From G025836975 sp049646585 (GTDB lineage Bacteria > Pseudomonadota > Gammaproteobacteria > Burkholderiales > Burkholderiaceae_B): 64,000 bases of DNA. The stretch lies in assembly GCA_049646585.1 (NCBI GenBank), contig JBARWC010000051.1, forward strand, positions 76,586 to 140,585, in the 5' to 3' direction. A program made the position numbers and the translations under genes. Every line of letters starts with the position of its first letter. The stretch's first letter is position 1. Under the pieces are notes generated by a model. It worked only from the letters and a program-made list of their open reading frames with translations. It was not told the origin of the DNA and did no database searches. This document shows positions 44,492 through 53,618 of this stretch, one piece after another.

Positions 44492-44914
44492 ATGAGAAAC
44501 GTCTCGCGTAACCTACTCATTGGCATTGCATTTATCGCAGTCCTGATGTTTGGTTTGCTGGCGCAGTCCGCGCAAGCCTGTACGCTGCCCAGCAATATGC
44601 AGGTGCAGGTGCAGGCGCTGCAGATGGCAGCAGGGCACATGCCTTGCCCATCGAGCACCGATGCTTATTCGGTAAGCGGCTCGAACTGCCTGTTCGTAGA
44701 CCAGGCGGGTACCGATACCTGCATTACTCAACCGTGGATACCACGCTCAGAGACCTCTTTCCCTTCGTATCCGGACTCCGGCTTCGTGCTTGCGAGACCA
44801 CACGCCGTGCCGGTCTTTCAGGCCGTTGTGACGGCTATTCCCACCGCTCCAACAATTCGTCACTCTCGACGCAATTCGTCCCTGTCTATTCTGCACTGTA
44901 GCTTCCAGATTTGA
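44492..44914 (+). CDS. Small secreted protein under a CueR-type promoter
   Basis: About 140 residues. A signal peptide (IGIAFIAVLMFGLLAQSAQA) precedes a short mature part with four cysteines (ACTLPSNMQ, HMPCPSS, SNCLFVD, DTCITQPW), which could form two disulfides or bind metal. ATG 44492 is the best start by the signal peptide; the frame is open 57 bp further up. I do not recognise a family. Its promoter argues for a copper-induced role. Confidence 0.6.
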   Translation: MRNVSRNLLIGIAFIAVLMFGLLAQSAQACTLPSNMQVQVQALQMAAGHMPCPSSTDAYSVSGSNCLFVDQAGTDTCITQPWIPRSETSFPSYPDSGFVLARPHAVPVFQAVVTAIPTAPTIRHSRRNSSLSILHCSFQI

Positions 44915-45147
44915 ATCGCTGGATTACGTGACAAGCGCCATTCGACTTTAGCGGCAGGTCATAACGCCTGCACGTTGACCTCGGAAAGGCGCTGAGCAGA
45001 CCTTCCCCAATCTAAATGAAGCGCTGAGCAACGCGATAGGCCGCTGGCTTTATCAGCTGCGCTCCGACGTGATCGCGACGTAGTGCCCTGTGCACCAGCA
45101 CATCGGGTATGGACTTCGTTCGCGTACGGTAATCAAGGAGTTCGAAC

Positions 45148-45393
45148 ATGAAGTGCGATATGAAAACCATGATCAAGGTAGGTTCAGGGCTGGGCATATT
45201 GCTCGCCATAGCCTATATCACGCTGCCCGCCGCGCGCGAGCTTATTTCGGCGACCGCCCCATTCCTGCTAATCCTTATTTGCCCGTTATCGATGATGTTC
45301 ATGATGAAAAGCATGAGCTCATGCAAGAAGGAAAGCGATGTAAGGGCAGAAAAATTCAGCGATACCTCGCAGATCCGTAAGGTAAAGCCTTAA
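45148..45393 (+). CDS. DUF2933 small membrane protein, copy B
   Basis: An 81-residue paralogue of the protein at 27284-27568: MKCDMKTMIKVGSGLG against MKCDMKMMVKTGLGLA, and ICPLSMMFMMKSMSSCKK against ICPLMMLFMMKGMQSCHV. Two membrane helices with a Met/Cys patch. AAGGAG precedes the start. No CopR box is visible upstream, so its control may differ from that of copy A. Confidence 0.85.
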   Translation: MKCDMKTMIKVGSGLGILLAIAYITLPAARELISATAPFLLILICPLSMMFMMKSMSSCKKESDVRAEKFSDTSQIRKVKP

Positions 45394-45524
45394 GGTTAGT
45401 CATAGGCGGCTCGCATGTCTTCTATAGGGCGGAAGCTGGCCGAACGACTGACAATACTTTGCCGTCGCGTGACGGCGATGCATCGCCTCAATTCAATATT
45501 TTCTAATAGTAGATGGAGTAAGTT

Positions 45525-45902
45525 ATGAAAAACGTAATTAGTGTTTTGATGATTTCTTTTTCGTTAGTAGCTGGTGCCGCGCAAGCGGCCAATTCTGATG
45601 CCGCTGTGCCAGCCCCTAAGACCCGAGCCCAGGTTGTAGCCGAATTACAGGAGGCTCGTGCTCAGGGTCTTCTAAGTTACGGTGAACTGGATTACCCGGT
45701 GGTGCAGCAAGCCCCCAGCTCCAAGACCCGCCAACAAGTACAAGCTGAGTTGGCCGCTGCTCGTGCTGCGGGCACGTTAAGTCATGGGGAATTGGACTAC
45801 CCACCTGCCGAGCCCGACCATAGTACCAAGACTCGGGCTGAAGTACGGGCCGAGCTTGCTGCGGCCATACAGGCGGGTGAGCTGCCCACAGTTGAATACT
45901 AA
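45525..45902 (+). CDS. DUF4148 repeat protein
   Basis: A 125-residue secreted protein (signal ending GAAQAANS) made of three related repeats: KTRAQVVAELQEARAQGLLSYGELDYP, then KTRQQVQAELAAARAAGTLSHGELDYP, then KTRAEVRAELAAAIQAGEL. This is the DUF4148 pattern, found mainly in Burkholderiales and useful as a hint to the host. The function is unknown. Confidence 0.88.
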   Translation: MKNVISVLMISFSLVAGAAQAANSDAAVPAPKTRAQVVAELQEARAQGLLSYGELDYPVVQQAPSSKTRQQVQAELAAARAAGTLSHGELDYPPAEPDHSTKTRAEVRAELAAAIQAGELPTVEY

Positions 45903-46009
45903 CGGCGAAAGGTCAGTTAACTACAAAGATTAATGGTTGATCTTCCGAGGCCACAATATATTCTCTCTCTTTGTTGTGTGCCTCGGATGTGAGATCTCAA
46001 GGACTAAAG

Positions 46010-46984
46010 ATGATTAATCCGAAAAAAGTGGCGACTACGGCTCTTTCCGCCGTAGGCATCCTCGCCTTATCGAGCCTGAGCTTGCAGTCACTGGCCATGG
46101 CGGCGAATGCCGCCACGTCGTTAAACGCGGGCCATGCGCGATCCAGCGCCGAGACTGCAGTGCAAATCGAGTTGGTGCACATTCACGGGCTCTCTTATAG
46201 CTCCGATGGTCAGCAAATCCTCATCCCCAGCCACAACGGCATAGCTATCTATTCGCAGGGTGGCTGGTCTATGATGGTTGGCCCCAAGCATGACTATATG
46301 GGTTTTTCTGCAACGCGTGATGCGTTATACAGCAGCGGGCATCCAGCGCCCGGATCCAATTTAGTCAACCCTTTCGGCCTTATTAAAAGCAATGACGGCG
46401 GTAAGACCTGGCAAAAATTGGGCTTGGAGGGCGAATCCGATTTTCATACTTTGGCAACCAGCTATGGAACTAACGCCATCTATGTGGTGAATCACCAGGC
46501 GAATAGCCAAATGAAGACAGCCGGCATTTACGCCACTGAATCGGATGGCGCGACCTGGCAGCAAGTCGCCGCTAACGGACTCAAATCCAAAATCAGTAGT
46601 CTGGCCGTGCATCCTAATAATCCCAAGCTACTCGCCGCCGGTGCCGGCGAAGGTCTGTATCTATCAAGCGATGGCGGCAACCACTTTAAGCGGGTCGTAG
46701 CGACCAAGCAAGTGCTTGGCCAATGGTTCGACCTCGATGGCAAACGTCTATGGTTTGGCAGTTATGCCGGCCGGCCGGCGCTAAGTCGAATTGATTTATC
46801 GGGCAGCATGGAGCCCCAGGACATCCGAATTCCGGTAGAACCTGACGACGCTATTGCCTATATTGCACAAAACCCTGTCCGCAATGAGGAGTTCGCTATA
46901 GCGACATTCAAGCGTAGTGTTTACGTCAGCCCTGATTCAGGCATTTCCTGGACGCAGATCGCTAGTAAGGGCGCGGCTTTATGA
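46010..46984 (+). CDS. F510_1955-type secreted beta-propeller protein
   Basis: A 324-residue exported protein (signal ending LAMAANAA). Repeated sialidase/BNR-like motifs (SNDGGKTWQKLG, ESDGATWQQVA, SSDGGNHFKRV, SPDSGISWTQIA) predict a beta propeller. The start VELVHIHGLSYSSDGQQILIPSHNGI matches the F510_1955 family, annotated as glycosyl hydrolase-like but without a proven reaction. It is common in copper and other metal islands. ATG 46010 follows AAGGA at 45999-46003. Confidence 0.8.
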   Translation: MINPKKVATTALSAVGILALSSLSLQSLAMAANAATSLNAGHARSSAETAVQIELVHIHGLSYSSDGQQILIPSHNGIAIYSQGGWSMMVGPKHDYMGFSATRDALYSSGHPAPGSNLVNPFGLIKSNDGGKTWQKLGLEGESDFHTLATSYGTNAIYVVNHQANSQMKTAGIYATESDGATWQQVAANGLKSKISSLAVHPNNPKLLAAGAGEGLYLSSDGGNHFKRVVATKQVLGQWFDLDGKRLWFGSYAGRPALSRIDLSGSMEPQDIRIPVEPDDAIAYIAQNPVRNEEFAIATFKRSVYVSPDSGISWTQIASKGAAL

Positions 46985-47039
46985 GCAGACCCGGGGCGCA
47001 ACGGTCTGCATGAGTTAATGGTCTCTTAACGAGAAGCAT

Positions 47040-47153
47040 ATGGAAAACAAGCTGTTGAAGATCCTTTTGATTGTCTTTGCGGTGATTGGCGTAGTTGCGG
47101 TCGTCGCGCTTCTCGGGATGGGAATTATGATGAGCAAAATGATGTGCTTTTAA
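47040..47153 (+). CDS. 37-residue membrane peptide, copy B
   Basis: MENKLLKILLIVFAVIGVV then AVVALLGMGIMMSKMMCF. It is the same length as the peptide at 27583-27696 and ends in a similar GIMM-rich patch, but it follows the propeller gene instead of DUF2933. GAGAAG lies just before the ATG. Function unknown; the conserved size and pattern support a real gene. Confidence 0.62.
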   Translation: MENKLLKILLIVFAVIGVVAVVALLGMGIMMSKMMCF

Positions 47154-47300
47154 ATGTGCTCCCTTGATCATGGAAGTGCGACCAGTTGGTCGTAGCAGCC
47201 TGAAGCAAGTGGAGAACGGATCTTATTTGGATCGGGACGAGAGCCGAAGGGGTCGAAGCCCGTTGTTCAAGAGTTAGTCTATCAACCCTAGGAGATACAC

Positions 47301-47657
47301 ATGAACACGAAGGTATTATTTATTGTTCCTCTTACGACGCTTTTATTGGCTATGGGCAGTGCCTCATTTGCTGCCACTCCGAGCGGCGGCGATGCCGCTA
47401 TGACGAGAAATGGGACGAGCGCAATGAAGGAGGCTATGTCAAATAGCAGCCCGTCTGGAATGAACCCCATGGCGCAAGGCGGAATGAGCGCCGGTATGAT
47501 GAACGGCGGCATGATGGGCGGTTGCCCCATGATGGGCGCCCCAAGTGGCGCGAATGGGAAAGTCGTGATGCAAATGCGTGGCGAGATGATGCGCGCCATG
47601 GGCGATATTGCCATGAAGTATGTCGATAAATTGGAACCGCCGGCATCATCCAACTGA
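47301..47657 (+). CDS. Met-rich secreted protein, copy B (118 residues)
   Basis: Paralogue of the protein at 33705-34061 with identical length. The signal peptide (ASFAATPS) is followed by a Met/Gly-rich middle (GMMNGGMMGGCPMMGAPS) and the shared end MRGEMMRAMGDIAMKYVDKLEPP. AGGAG at 47290-47294 precedes the ATG. It follows the 37-residue peptide gene. Probably a periplasmic metal binder. Confidence 0.75.
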   Translation: MNTKVLFIVPLTTLLLAMGSASFAATPSGGDAAMTRNGTSAMKEAMSNSSPSGMNPMAQGGMSAGMMNGGMMGGCPMMGAPSGANGKVVMQMRGEMMRAMGDIAMKYVDKLEPPASSN

Positions 47658-47830
47658 TAGATCGTTTGAGAGCGGTTGGGCGTAAAAGCGTCCCTCCGCG
47701 CTCAGAGCGACGCTGGCTCTGCGTCACCGTAGGATTTTTTCGAGCCTAACTCAATTTTTGGCTTGGCTTTTGCCGGATTGGCCTGGGATATTTGCGGACC
47801 AAGCCTGTAGTTAGTACAATCCCTAACGCG

Positions 47831-48187
47831 ATGAAAAAACTGCTTCTCCTCTTTATGCTGGTTATGCTTCCGCTCCAAGCGTCTTGGGGCGTTGTGAGCG
47901 TGTATTGCCAGCCGGAGCAGCCAGCGTGCGTGACTCCTTGTTACTACGGTGCGCAAGAGGCTTTCGTCGATACAGCCGGTGGTGGGCAAGACAACGCACC
48001 CGCGAAGGCAAACATGGAACACGACGCGAATTCTTGCCACGTGTATTGCATGCCCCTCATCGGTGTTTCGCACACCAGCACATTCCCGCCTTCCTCCAGT
48101 TCAGCCCGTCAGCCTCTTGTGACGCGGCATCTATCAGCAATGATCAACGAGCGGCCCGAACGGCCTCAGTGGTCAGACGTCGCCTAA
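47831..48187 (+). CDS. CzcI-like small secreted protein
   Basis: A 118-residue protein. The signal MKKLLLLFMLVMLPLQASWG, followed by VYCQPEQPACVTPC and NSCHVYCMPLIG, matches the layout of CzcI proteins, which stand before czcCBA and have an unclear regulatory role. Here no RND gene follows; the next gene is ccmA after 279 bp. The last 40 residues are polar and variable. The similarity is from pattern recognition only. Confidence 0.6.
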   Translation: MKKLLLLFMLVMLPLQASWGVVSVYCQPEQPACVTPCYYGAQEAFVDTAGGGQDNAPAKANMEHDANSCHVYCMPLIGVSHTSTFPPSSSSARQPLVTRHLSAMINERPERPQWSDVA

Positions 48188-48466
48188 GTTGGCACGTCGC
48201 TGATTCGTTAACGCAACTACCTCATTTCCGACCGTAGAGTCGTCACGTCGAGCTGATCGGCAGAGCGTACTTTGCGCAGCCCCCCAAGCGCGAACGAGAG
48301 TTTTGCTGCAACGTTAAGTCTTCTACTGCCAGCCATGGTGCAAGTGCACTGGGTTATTGCGCGTGCGCTTTAACCCCTAGGGAATCTGTGTGGGATACGC
48401 ACGGATCGCCATTGTGGACAAGGGAGATATCGCAATTGCTCAAACTTTTAATGCCGGTGGATACCG

Positions 48467-49081
48467 ATGCTTGAAGGCATCGATCTCCAGGCCATGCGCG
48501 GCGAACGCAGCCTATTTGCGCGCCTGAGTTTCCAAGTGGAGACCGGTGAGTGCTTATTCGTGCAAGGTGAAAATGGCAGCGGCAAAACCAGCCTCCTACG
48601 CATGTTGGCAGGGCTGACACCGCCCTCGGCTGGAATTGTCCGCTGGAAAGGAAGCCGAGTCCAGCAACTGCGCGATGAGTTTCGGCGCGAGCTACTCTAT
48701 TGCGGCCATCTTTCGGGCCTGAAAGATGAGTTAAGCGCAATAGAGAACTTGGTCGCCGGAGCGTTATTGGCCGCCCAGCCGGTTGCATCTTGCGTCGTCC
48801 GCCAAGCCTTGCACCAGGCCGGGCTACAGGGCAGGGAGGACCTTCCGGTGCGTCTTTTGTCTCAAGGACAAAGACGACGCGTGAGCTTGGCTCGCTTGCT
48901 TCTCCAACGGCGAGCGCTATGGATACTGGATGAACCTTTAGCAGCCCTTGATGCGCAGGCCGTGCGCTGGTTGGCGGAGTTAGTCGATTCGCATTTGCGC
49001 TCTGGCGGGCTTGCGGTCATAACAAGTCATCAGGACATGGCGCTCGCAAGCAGGCTACACGTTATCCGGATAGGCGTATGA
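48467..49081 (+). CDS. ccmA: Cytochrome c maturation ABC ATPase CcmA
   Basis: A 204-residue ATPase that drives release of holo-CcmE from CcmC. Walker A is GENGSGKTSLL, the signature is LSQGQRRRVSLARL and Walker B is ALWILDEPLAALD. It opens the ccm operon; the 279-bp gap upstream has no gene that I can see and should hold the promoter. The stop overlaps the ccmB start by ATGA. Confidence 0.95.
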   Translation: MLEGIDLQAMRGERSLFARLSFQVETGECLFVQGENGSGKTSLLRMLAGLTPPSAGIVRWKGSRVQQLRDEFRRELLYCGHLSGLKDELSAIENLVAGALLAAQPVASCVVRQALHQAGLQGREDLPVRLLSQGQRRRVSLARLLLQRRALWILDEPLAALDAQAVRWLAELVDSHLRSGGLAVITSHQDMALASRLHVIRIGV

Positions 49082-49761
49082 GCGACACCTTTGGATTGGC
49101 TGCGCTCAGTGGGGTGATACGGCGTGATGTGAGACTTGCTATGCGCCGCAAGACAGATGCGCTAACGCCGGTCATTTTCTTTGTCATTGTGGTGAGCTTA
49201 TTTCCCTTAGGCATCGGCCCCGAACGAGACACATTACGGCAGATCGCCCCTGGCATCCTGTGGGTGGCGGCGTTATTAGCCAGCATGTTGTCGCTGAATC
49301 GGCTTTTCGAACAGGATTACGCCGACGGCACACTCGAACAACTTGTTCTTTCGCCCGCTCCGCTGGGCATGCTGGTAATTGGAAAGGTGGCAGCGCATTG
49401 GCTGCTCTCAGGAGCGCCCCTGGTGTTGCTCGCACCGCTATTGGCTTTGCAGTTTGATTTACCGACCTCGTCGCTGTCTGTGTTGGCGATATCTCTGGCC
49501 CTCGGTACGCCGGTGCTCAGTCTGATTGGGGCGATTGGTGCCAGCTTGACCCTGGGCCTGCGAGGCGGCGGGGTGCTGGTAGCGTTGCTGGTGCTTCCTC
49601 TTTATGTGCCGGTCCTGATCTTTGGCGCTGGCTCGGTAGACGCCGTGGCGGCCGGCTTAGATGCCGTTTCACATCTGTCATTGCTGGCTGCGGTATTGGT
49701 ACTGGCTGGCTTTTTCGCACCCTTGGCCACGACCGTGGCGCTTCGGATCGCGTTGGAATGA
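49078..49761 (+). CDS. ccmB: Cytochrome c maturation permease CcmB
   Basis: A 227-residue membrane protein with six helices. The opening RRDVRLAMRRKTDALTPVIFF and FEQDYADGTLEQLVLSPAPL are typical of CcmB. It pairs with CcmA and CcmC in the heme-handling ABC complex. It is coupled to ccmA. Confidence 0.95.
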   Translation: MSDTFGLAALSGVIRRDVRLAMRRKTDALTPVIFFVIVVSLFPLGIGPERDTLRQIAPGILWVAALLASMLSLNRLFEQDYADGTLEQLVLSPAPLGMLVIGKVAAHWLLSGAPLVLLAPLLALQFDLPTSSLSVLAISLALGTPVLSLIGAIGASLTLGLRGGGVLVALLVLPLYVPVLIFGAGSVDAVAAGLDAVSHLSLLAAVLVLAGFFAPLATTVALRIALE

Positions 49762-49771
49762 GGGCAATTGA

Positions 49772-50509
49772 ATGATCAACTGGTTTAAGTATGCATCGCC
49801 CAGAGCGTTCTTCCCTCTGGCAGGCAGAATGATTCCCTGGTTCGGTGCAGGGGCAGTGCTATTGGCCATCGCTGGACTGTACGTCGGTTTCTTCGTGGCC
49901 CCCACCGACGCGCAACAAGGCGAAGGCTATCGAATTATCTTTTTGCATGTGCCCGCCTCCTGGATGTCGATGTTCATTTATCTGGTCATGGCCTTCTGGG
50001 CTGCGATGGGGCTGACCTTCAACAGCCGGCTGTCGGCCATGATGGCCTCGGCTCTGGCGCCCACCGGCGCCATGTTCACATTCCTTTCGCTTTGGACCGG
50101 CGCGCTCTGGGGCAAACCGATGTGGGGAACCTGGTGGGTGTGGGATGCGCGTTTGACCTCGGAGCTGATCTTGTTGTTTCTCTACATGGGGTTCATGGCG
50201 CTCCAATCGGCGATTGATGAGCCGCGCCGTGCCGATAAGGCAGGGGCTGTGCTAGCGCTTGTCGGTGTCGTCAATATTCCGATTATCTATTTCTCTGTGC
50301 AGTGGTGGAACACCTTGCATCAGGGGGCTTCGGTGTCTTTGACGCGGGCTCCGTCGATGGCCACGCCCATGCTCGCTGGCATGCTGCTCATGGCCTTGGC
50401 ATCTTGGATGTACACGTTGGCTGTCGCATTGATGCGTGTACGTTGCATCGTGCTGGAACGCGAACGGCATGCCAGTTGGCTAGAAGAAATAAGCGAGGTG
50501 AAACGATGA
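49772..50509 (+). CDS. ccmC: Heme-delivery membrane protein CcmC
   Basis: A 245-residue protein with six helices and the tryptophan-rich heme motif GTWWVWDARLTSELILL. Conserved histidines (IFLHVPASWMSM and WWNTLHQGASV) flank it. It loads heme on CcmE. Its stop overlaps the ccmD start. Confidence 0.95.
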   Translation: MINWFKYASPRAFFPLAGRMIPWFGAGAVLLAIAGLYVGFFVAPTDAQQGEGYRIIFLHVPASWMSMFIYLVMAFWAAMGLTFNSRLSAMMASALAPTGAMFTFLSLWTGALWGKPMWGTWWVWDARLTSELILLFLYMGFMALQSAIDEPRRADKAGAVLALVGVVNIPIIYFSVQWWNTLHQGASVSLTRAPSMATPMLAGMLLMALASWMYTLAVALMRVRCIVLERERHASWLEEISEVKR

Positions 50510-50700
50510 GATGGAATAGCGCGGCTGAGTTCTTTGCGATGGGCGGCTATGGGCTGTACGTATGGGGATCAGTGGCAGTCACCGTCGCGGCCCTCGTCCT
50601 CGAGCTACTCGTGCTTAGTCGGCGCCGCAAAAGCGCCTTATTACGGATAGAGCGCCAATCAATCTTGGAAAGGGATGGCATCAATGAAAAACAGACATAA
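50506..50700 (+). CDS. ccmD: Heme exporter protein CcmD
   Basis: A 64-residue single-helix protein, start MRWNSAAEFFAMGGYGLYVWGS, which is the family hallmark, followed by a basic tail. It stabilises the CcmC-CcmE complex. The ATG at 50506 overlaps the ccmC stop, and its end overlaps the ccmE start by 17 bp. Confidence 0.92.
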   Translation: MRWNSAAEFFAMGGYGLYVWGSVAVTVAALVLELLVLSRRRKSALLRIERQSILERDGINEKQT

Positions 50701-51130
50701 GCGCATTGCGCTCATCGTGGGTGGCGTGGCCGCCTTAGGCGTAGCTACGGCGCTAGTGCTTAACGCCTTTCAAAGCAATCTTGTGTTCTTTTTTACCCCC
50801 ACACAAGTTAGTGCTGGCGAAGCGCCCAAAGAGCGCAGCTTTCGCATCGGCGGGATAGTCGAGACGGGCAGTGTGCAACGCCAAAGTGACGGTCTCACTG
50901 TGAAATTTACCGTTACCGACACGGCCAAGACAATACCCGTTACTTATACGGGAATTTTGCCCGATTTGTTTCGCGAAGGGAAAGGGGTTGTGGCTCAGGG
51001 CAGGCTTGAACCAGACGGACTATTTCGCGCCGAGGAAGTCCTTGCCAAGCACGATGAAAACTACATGCCGCCCGAAGCCCAGCATGCGCTGGACCAGGCA
51101 GCCAAGAACTCACCATCAACGAGGCCATGA
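50684..51130 (+). CDS. ccmE: Heme chaperone CcmE
   Basis: A 148-residue protein with an N-terminal anchor and a beta-barrel domain. The heme-binding site is in EEVLAKHDENYMPPE (His followed by DENYMPPE). I chose ATG 50684 (MKNRHKRIAL) because AAAGGG is then better spaced; ATG 50675 is in frame. It carries heme from CcmC to CcmF. Confidence 0.95.
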   Translation: MKNRHKRIALIVGGVAALGVATALVLNAFQSNLVFFFTPTQVSAGEAPKERSFRIGGIVETGSVQRQSDGLTVKFTVTDTAKTIPVTYTGILPDLFREGKGVVAQGRLEPDGLFRAEEVLAKHDENYMPPEAQHALDQAAKNSPSTRP

Positions 51131-53097
51131 CGACCATGATTCCTGAAATCGGCCATTTTTCTCTGATTTTGACCTTGTTCGTGGCGCTAGCTCAAGGCGG
51201 GTTCGCGCTTGCCGGCGCTGCTAACGGCAATGCACGGTGGATCGCGTTTGCCCGGCCCGCCGCGCGCGCCCAGTTCCTGTTGGTCGTCATCAGCTTTGCG
51301 AGCCTCGCCTGGGCATTCGTCGCTAAGGATTTCTCGGTCGCTTACGTCGCGCAAAACTCGAACTCACAGTTGCCACTGTTTTATCGGATCGCCGCGGTCT
51401 GGGGAGGACATGAAGGTTCGCTCTTATTGTGGATGCTCATGCAAACCGGCTGGGCGTATGCGGTCAGTGTGTTCTCACGGCAACTGCCCGACGCGATGGT
51501 GGCACGCGTTCTGGGTGTGCTGGGGCTGGTGGCTGCGGGGTTCCTGCTCTTCGTTTTGCTGACATCCAACCCTTTTGAACGGCTGGTGCCGCCACCGATG
51601 GAAGGGTTGGACCTAAATCCGCTGCTGCAGGACGTGGGATTGATATTTCATCCTCCGCTGCTGTATATGGGCTACGTGGGATTCTCTGTGGTGTTTGCGT
51701 TTGCGATTGCGGCGCTTCTCGCAGGGCAATTAGACGCCACATGGGCCCGGTGGTCTCGTCCGTGGGGCACGGCCGCGTGGTTATTTCTGACCTTGGGCAT
51801 TGCTTTGGGCAGCTGGTGGGCCTACTACGAGCTGGGTTGGGGCGGCTGGTGGTTCTGGGATCCGGTGGAGAACTCCTCCTTTATCCCGTGGCTGGTGGGC
51901 ACTGCCTTGATTCATTCGTTGGCCGTCACCGAAAAGCGGGGCAGTTTTAAGAGCTGGACTGTACTGCTCGCCATTAGCACCTTTTCGCTTTCCCTGCTGG
52001 GTGCATTTCTCGTACGCTCGGGCGTGCTGACATCCGTACACGCCTTTGCCACCGATCCGCGCCGGGGCGTGTTCATCCTGTTGCTCTTCACCGTGGTGGT
52101 AGGCAGCTCGCTATTCTTGTATGCGCTACGCGCCCCAAAGGTTGGGCTTGGTGGGCGGTTCGAGCTTGTCTCACGCGAATCCCTATTGCTCGTCAATAAC
52201 GTATTGATGGCCGTCGCCGCAGGGTCGATCATTCTGGGCACGCTTTATCCGCTTTTTATCGATGCCTTGGGGCTAGGCAAGCTCTCCGTGGGCCCTCCGT
52301 ACTTTAACGCTGTCTTTGTTCCGCTCATGGTGCCGGCATTGCTGCTGATGGCGGTGGGGCCGGTTGCCAATTGGAAATCGGCCAAAGTAGGGGCCATGCT
52401 GAAACGGTTATATGTTCCGGCTGCCGTGGCGTTAGGGGTCGGCATCGCGACGCCGATTGCGCTAGGCCGCTGGTCCCCGATGGTGGCTTTGGGCATAGCA
52501 CTAGCCACTTGGATTGCAACGGCTGTTGTTATAGGAATCATTGAGCGCATGCGAGCTACACGCAGCGGATTGCTGGCGCAACCCCGCAGTTGGCTTGGCA
52601 TGCACGTGGCGCATCTGGGAATTGCTGTATTCGTGGCGGGTGTGGCGCTCGTCATGGGCTACGAAACCGAGCGGGATATCCGCATGGCGCCCGGCGACAC
52701 CGTGACCGCGGGCGGCTACGACCTGAAGTTTCTAGGGGTACGAAAAACCCCGGGGCCGAATTATGTCGCTGACATGGGGGACATCGAAATGTCGCGCGAC
52801 GGAAAGACCCTGCGGCTGCTCCATCCTGAGAAACGGACCTATACCTCATCGGCGATGCCGATGACTGAGGCGGCTATTGATGCTAACGGATTGCGTCATG
52901 TATACGTTGCCTTGGGTGAGCCACTGGCCGATGGGGCGTGGAGCATACGCGTTTACTACAAGCCCTTCGTAGACTGGATCTGGGGCGGCTGCATACTGAT
53001 GGCCCTGGGTGGATTGCTGGCTATTAGCGATCGACGCTACCGGCTTAAAAAGCGAGAGCGGCGTGCCTCCGCAAAGCTTGCGGAGGCCACTTCGTGA
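51127..53097 (+). CDS. ccmF: Cytochrome c heme lyase subunit CcmF
   Basis: A 656-residue membrane protein with about 14-15 helices, the WGGHEGSLLLW motif and the heme-handling GWGGWWFWDPVENSSFIPW motif. It attaches heme to apocytochromes with CcmH. Length is normal. It is coupled to ccmE and ccmG by overlaps. Confidence 0.96.
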   Translation: MTTMIPEIGHFSLILTLFVALAQGGFALAGAANGNARWIAFARPAARAQFLLVVISFASLAWAFVAKDFSVAYVAQNSNSQLPLFYRIAAVWGGHEGSLLLWMLMQTGWAYAVSVFSRQLPDAMVARVLGVLGLVAAGFLLFVLLTSNPFERLVPPPMEGLDLNPLLQDVGLIFHPPLLYMGYVGFSVVFAFAIAALLAGQLDATWARWSRPWGTAAWLFLTLGIALGSWWAYYELGWGGWWFWDPVENSSFIPWLVGTALIHSLAVTEKRGSFKSWTVLLAISTFSLSLLGAFLVRSGVLTSVHAFATDPRRGVFILLLFTVVVGSSLFLYALRAPKVGLGGRFELVSRESLLLVNNVLMAVAAGSIILGTLYPLFIDALGLGKLSVGPPYFNAVFVPLMVPALLLMAVGPVANWKSAKVGAMLKRLYVPAAVALGVGIATPIALGRWSPMVALGIALATWIATAVVIGIIERMRATRSGLLAQPRSWLGMHVAHLGIAVFVAGVALVMGYETERDIRMAPGDTVTAGGYDLKFLGVRKTPGPNYVADMGDIEMSRDGKTLRLLHPEKRTYTSSAMPMTEAAIDANGLRHVYVALGEPLADGAWSIRVYYKPFVDWIWGGCILMALGGLLAISDRRYRLKKRERRASAKLAEATS

Positions 53098-53618
53098 ACC
53101 GTTTCTTATGGCCATTAGTGGGTTTTATTGCGTTGGTCGGCTTTCTCGCTGTGGGCCTCACATTGAGACCCAGCGAAGTGCCTTCGCCATTAATTGACAA
53201 ACCGGCGCCTAACTTTACGTTGCCGCAATTGGCATCGCCAGAGCAGACTTTTTCCCCCGAGGCGATGAAAGGAAAGGTGTGGCTGCTCAACGTCTGGGCT
53301 TCGTGGTGCTATGCCTGCCTTGAGGAGCATCCAGTCATTATGGATTTAGCCAAGACACATGCCGTTCCTATTGTGGGGCTCAATTACAAAGACGTGCGCA
53401 ACGAAGCGCTGGCATGGTTGGAACGCCATGGCGACGCCTATACGCTTTCGGTATCCGATACACAAGGGCGGGTGGGCATAGACTTTGGCGTCTATGGGGT
53501 GCCAGAAACCTTCGTCATCGACAAGGCCGGTGTTATTCGCTACAAGCACATCGGCGCGGTCACGCCGAGCGCAGTACGCGACAAGCTTCTGCCGTTAATC
53601 AGGGAGTTGCAGCAATGA
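53094..53618 (+). CDS. ccmG: Thiol-disulfide protein CcmG/DsbE
   Basis: A 174-residue anchored thioredoxin that keeps apocytochrome c cysteines reduced. The active site is WASWCYACLEEHP, a WCxxC with Tyr-Ala in place of the more usual Pro-Thr or similar. The cis-proline motif is GVPETFVID. The start is GTG 53094, which overlaps the ccmF stop. Confidence 0.94.
   Translation: MNRFLWPLVGFIALVGFLAVGLTLRPSEVPSPLIDKPAPNFTLPQLASPEQTFSPEAMKGKVWLLNVWASWCYACLEEHPVIMDLAKTHAVPIVGLNYKDVRNEALAWLERHGDAYTLSVSDTQGRVGIDFGVYGVPETFVIDKAGVIRYKHIGAVTPSAVRDKLLPLIRELQQ

Noticed and set aside
44926..45000. A second MerR-type promoter (GTTGACCTCGGAAAGG) before DUF2933 copy B
   Set aside because: The dyad is incomplete and no -10 at 19 bp is evident.
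46985..47009. GCAGACC..GGTCTGC hairpin after the propeller gene as a terminator
   Set aside because: The stem is only 7 bp and no T-run follows. It may just be a chance palindrome before the 37-residue gene.
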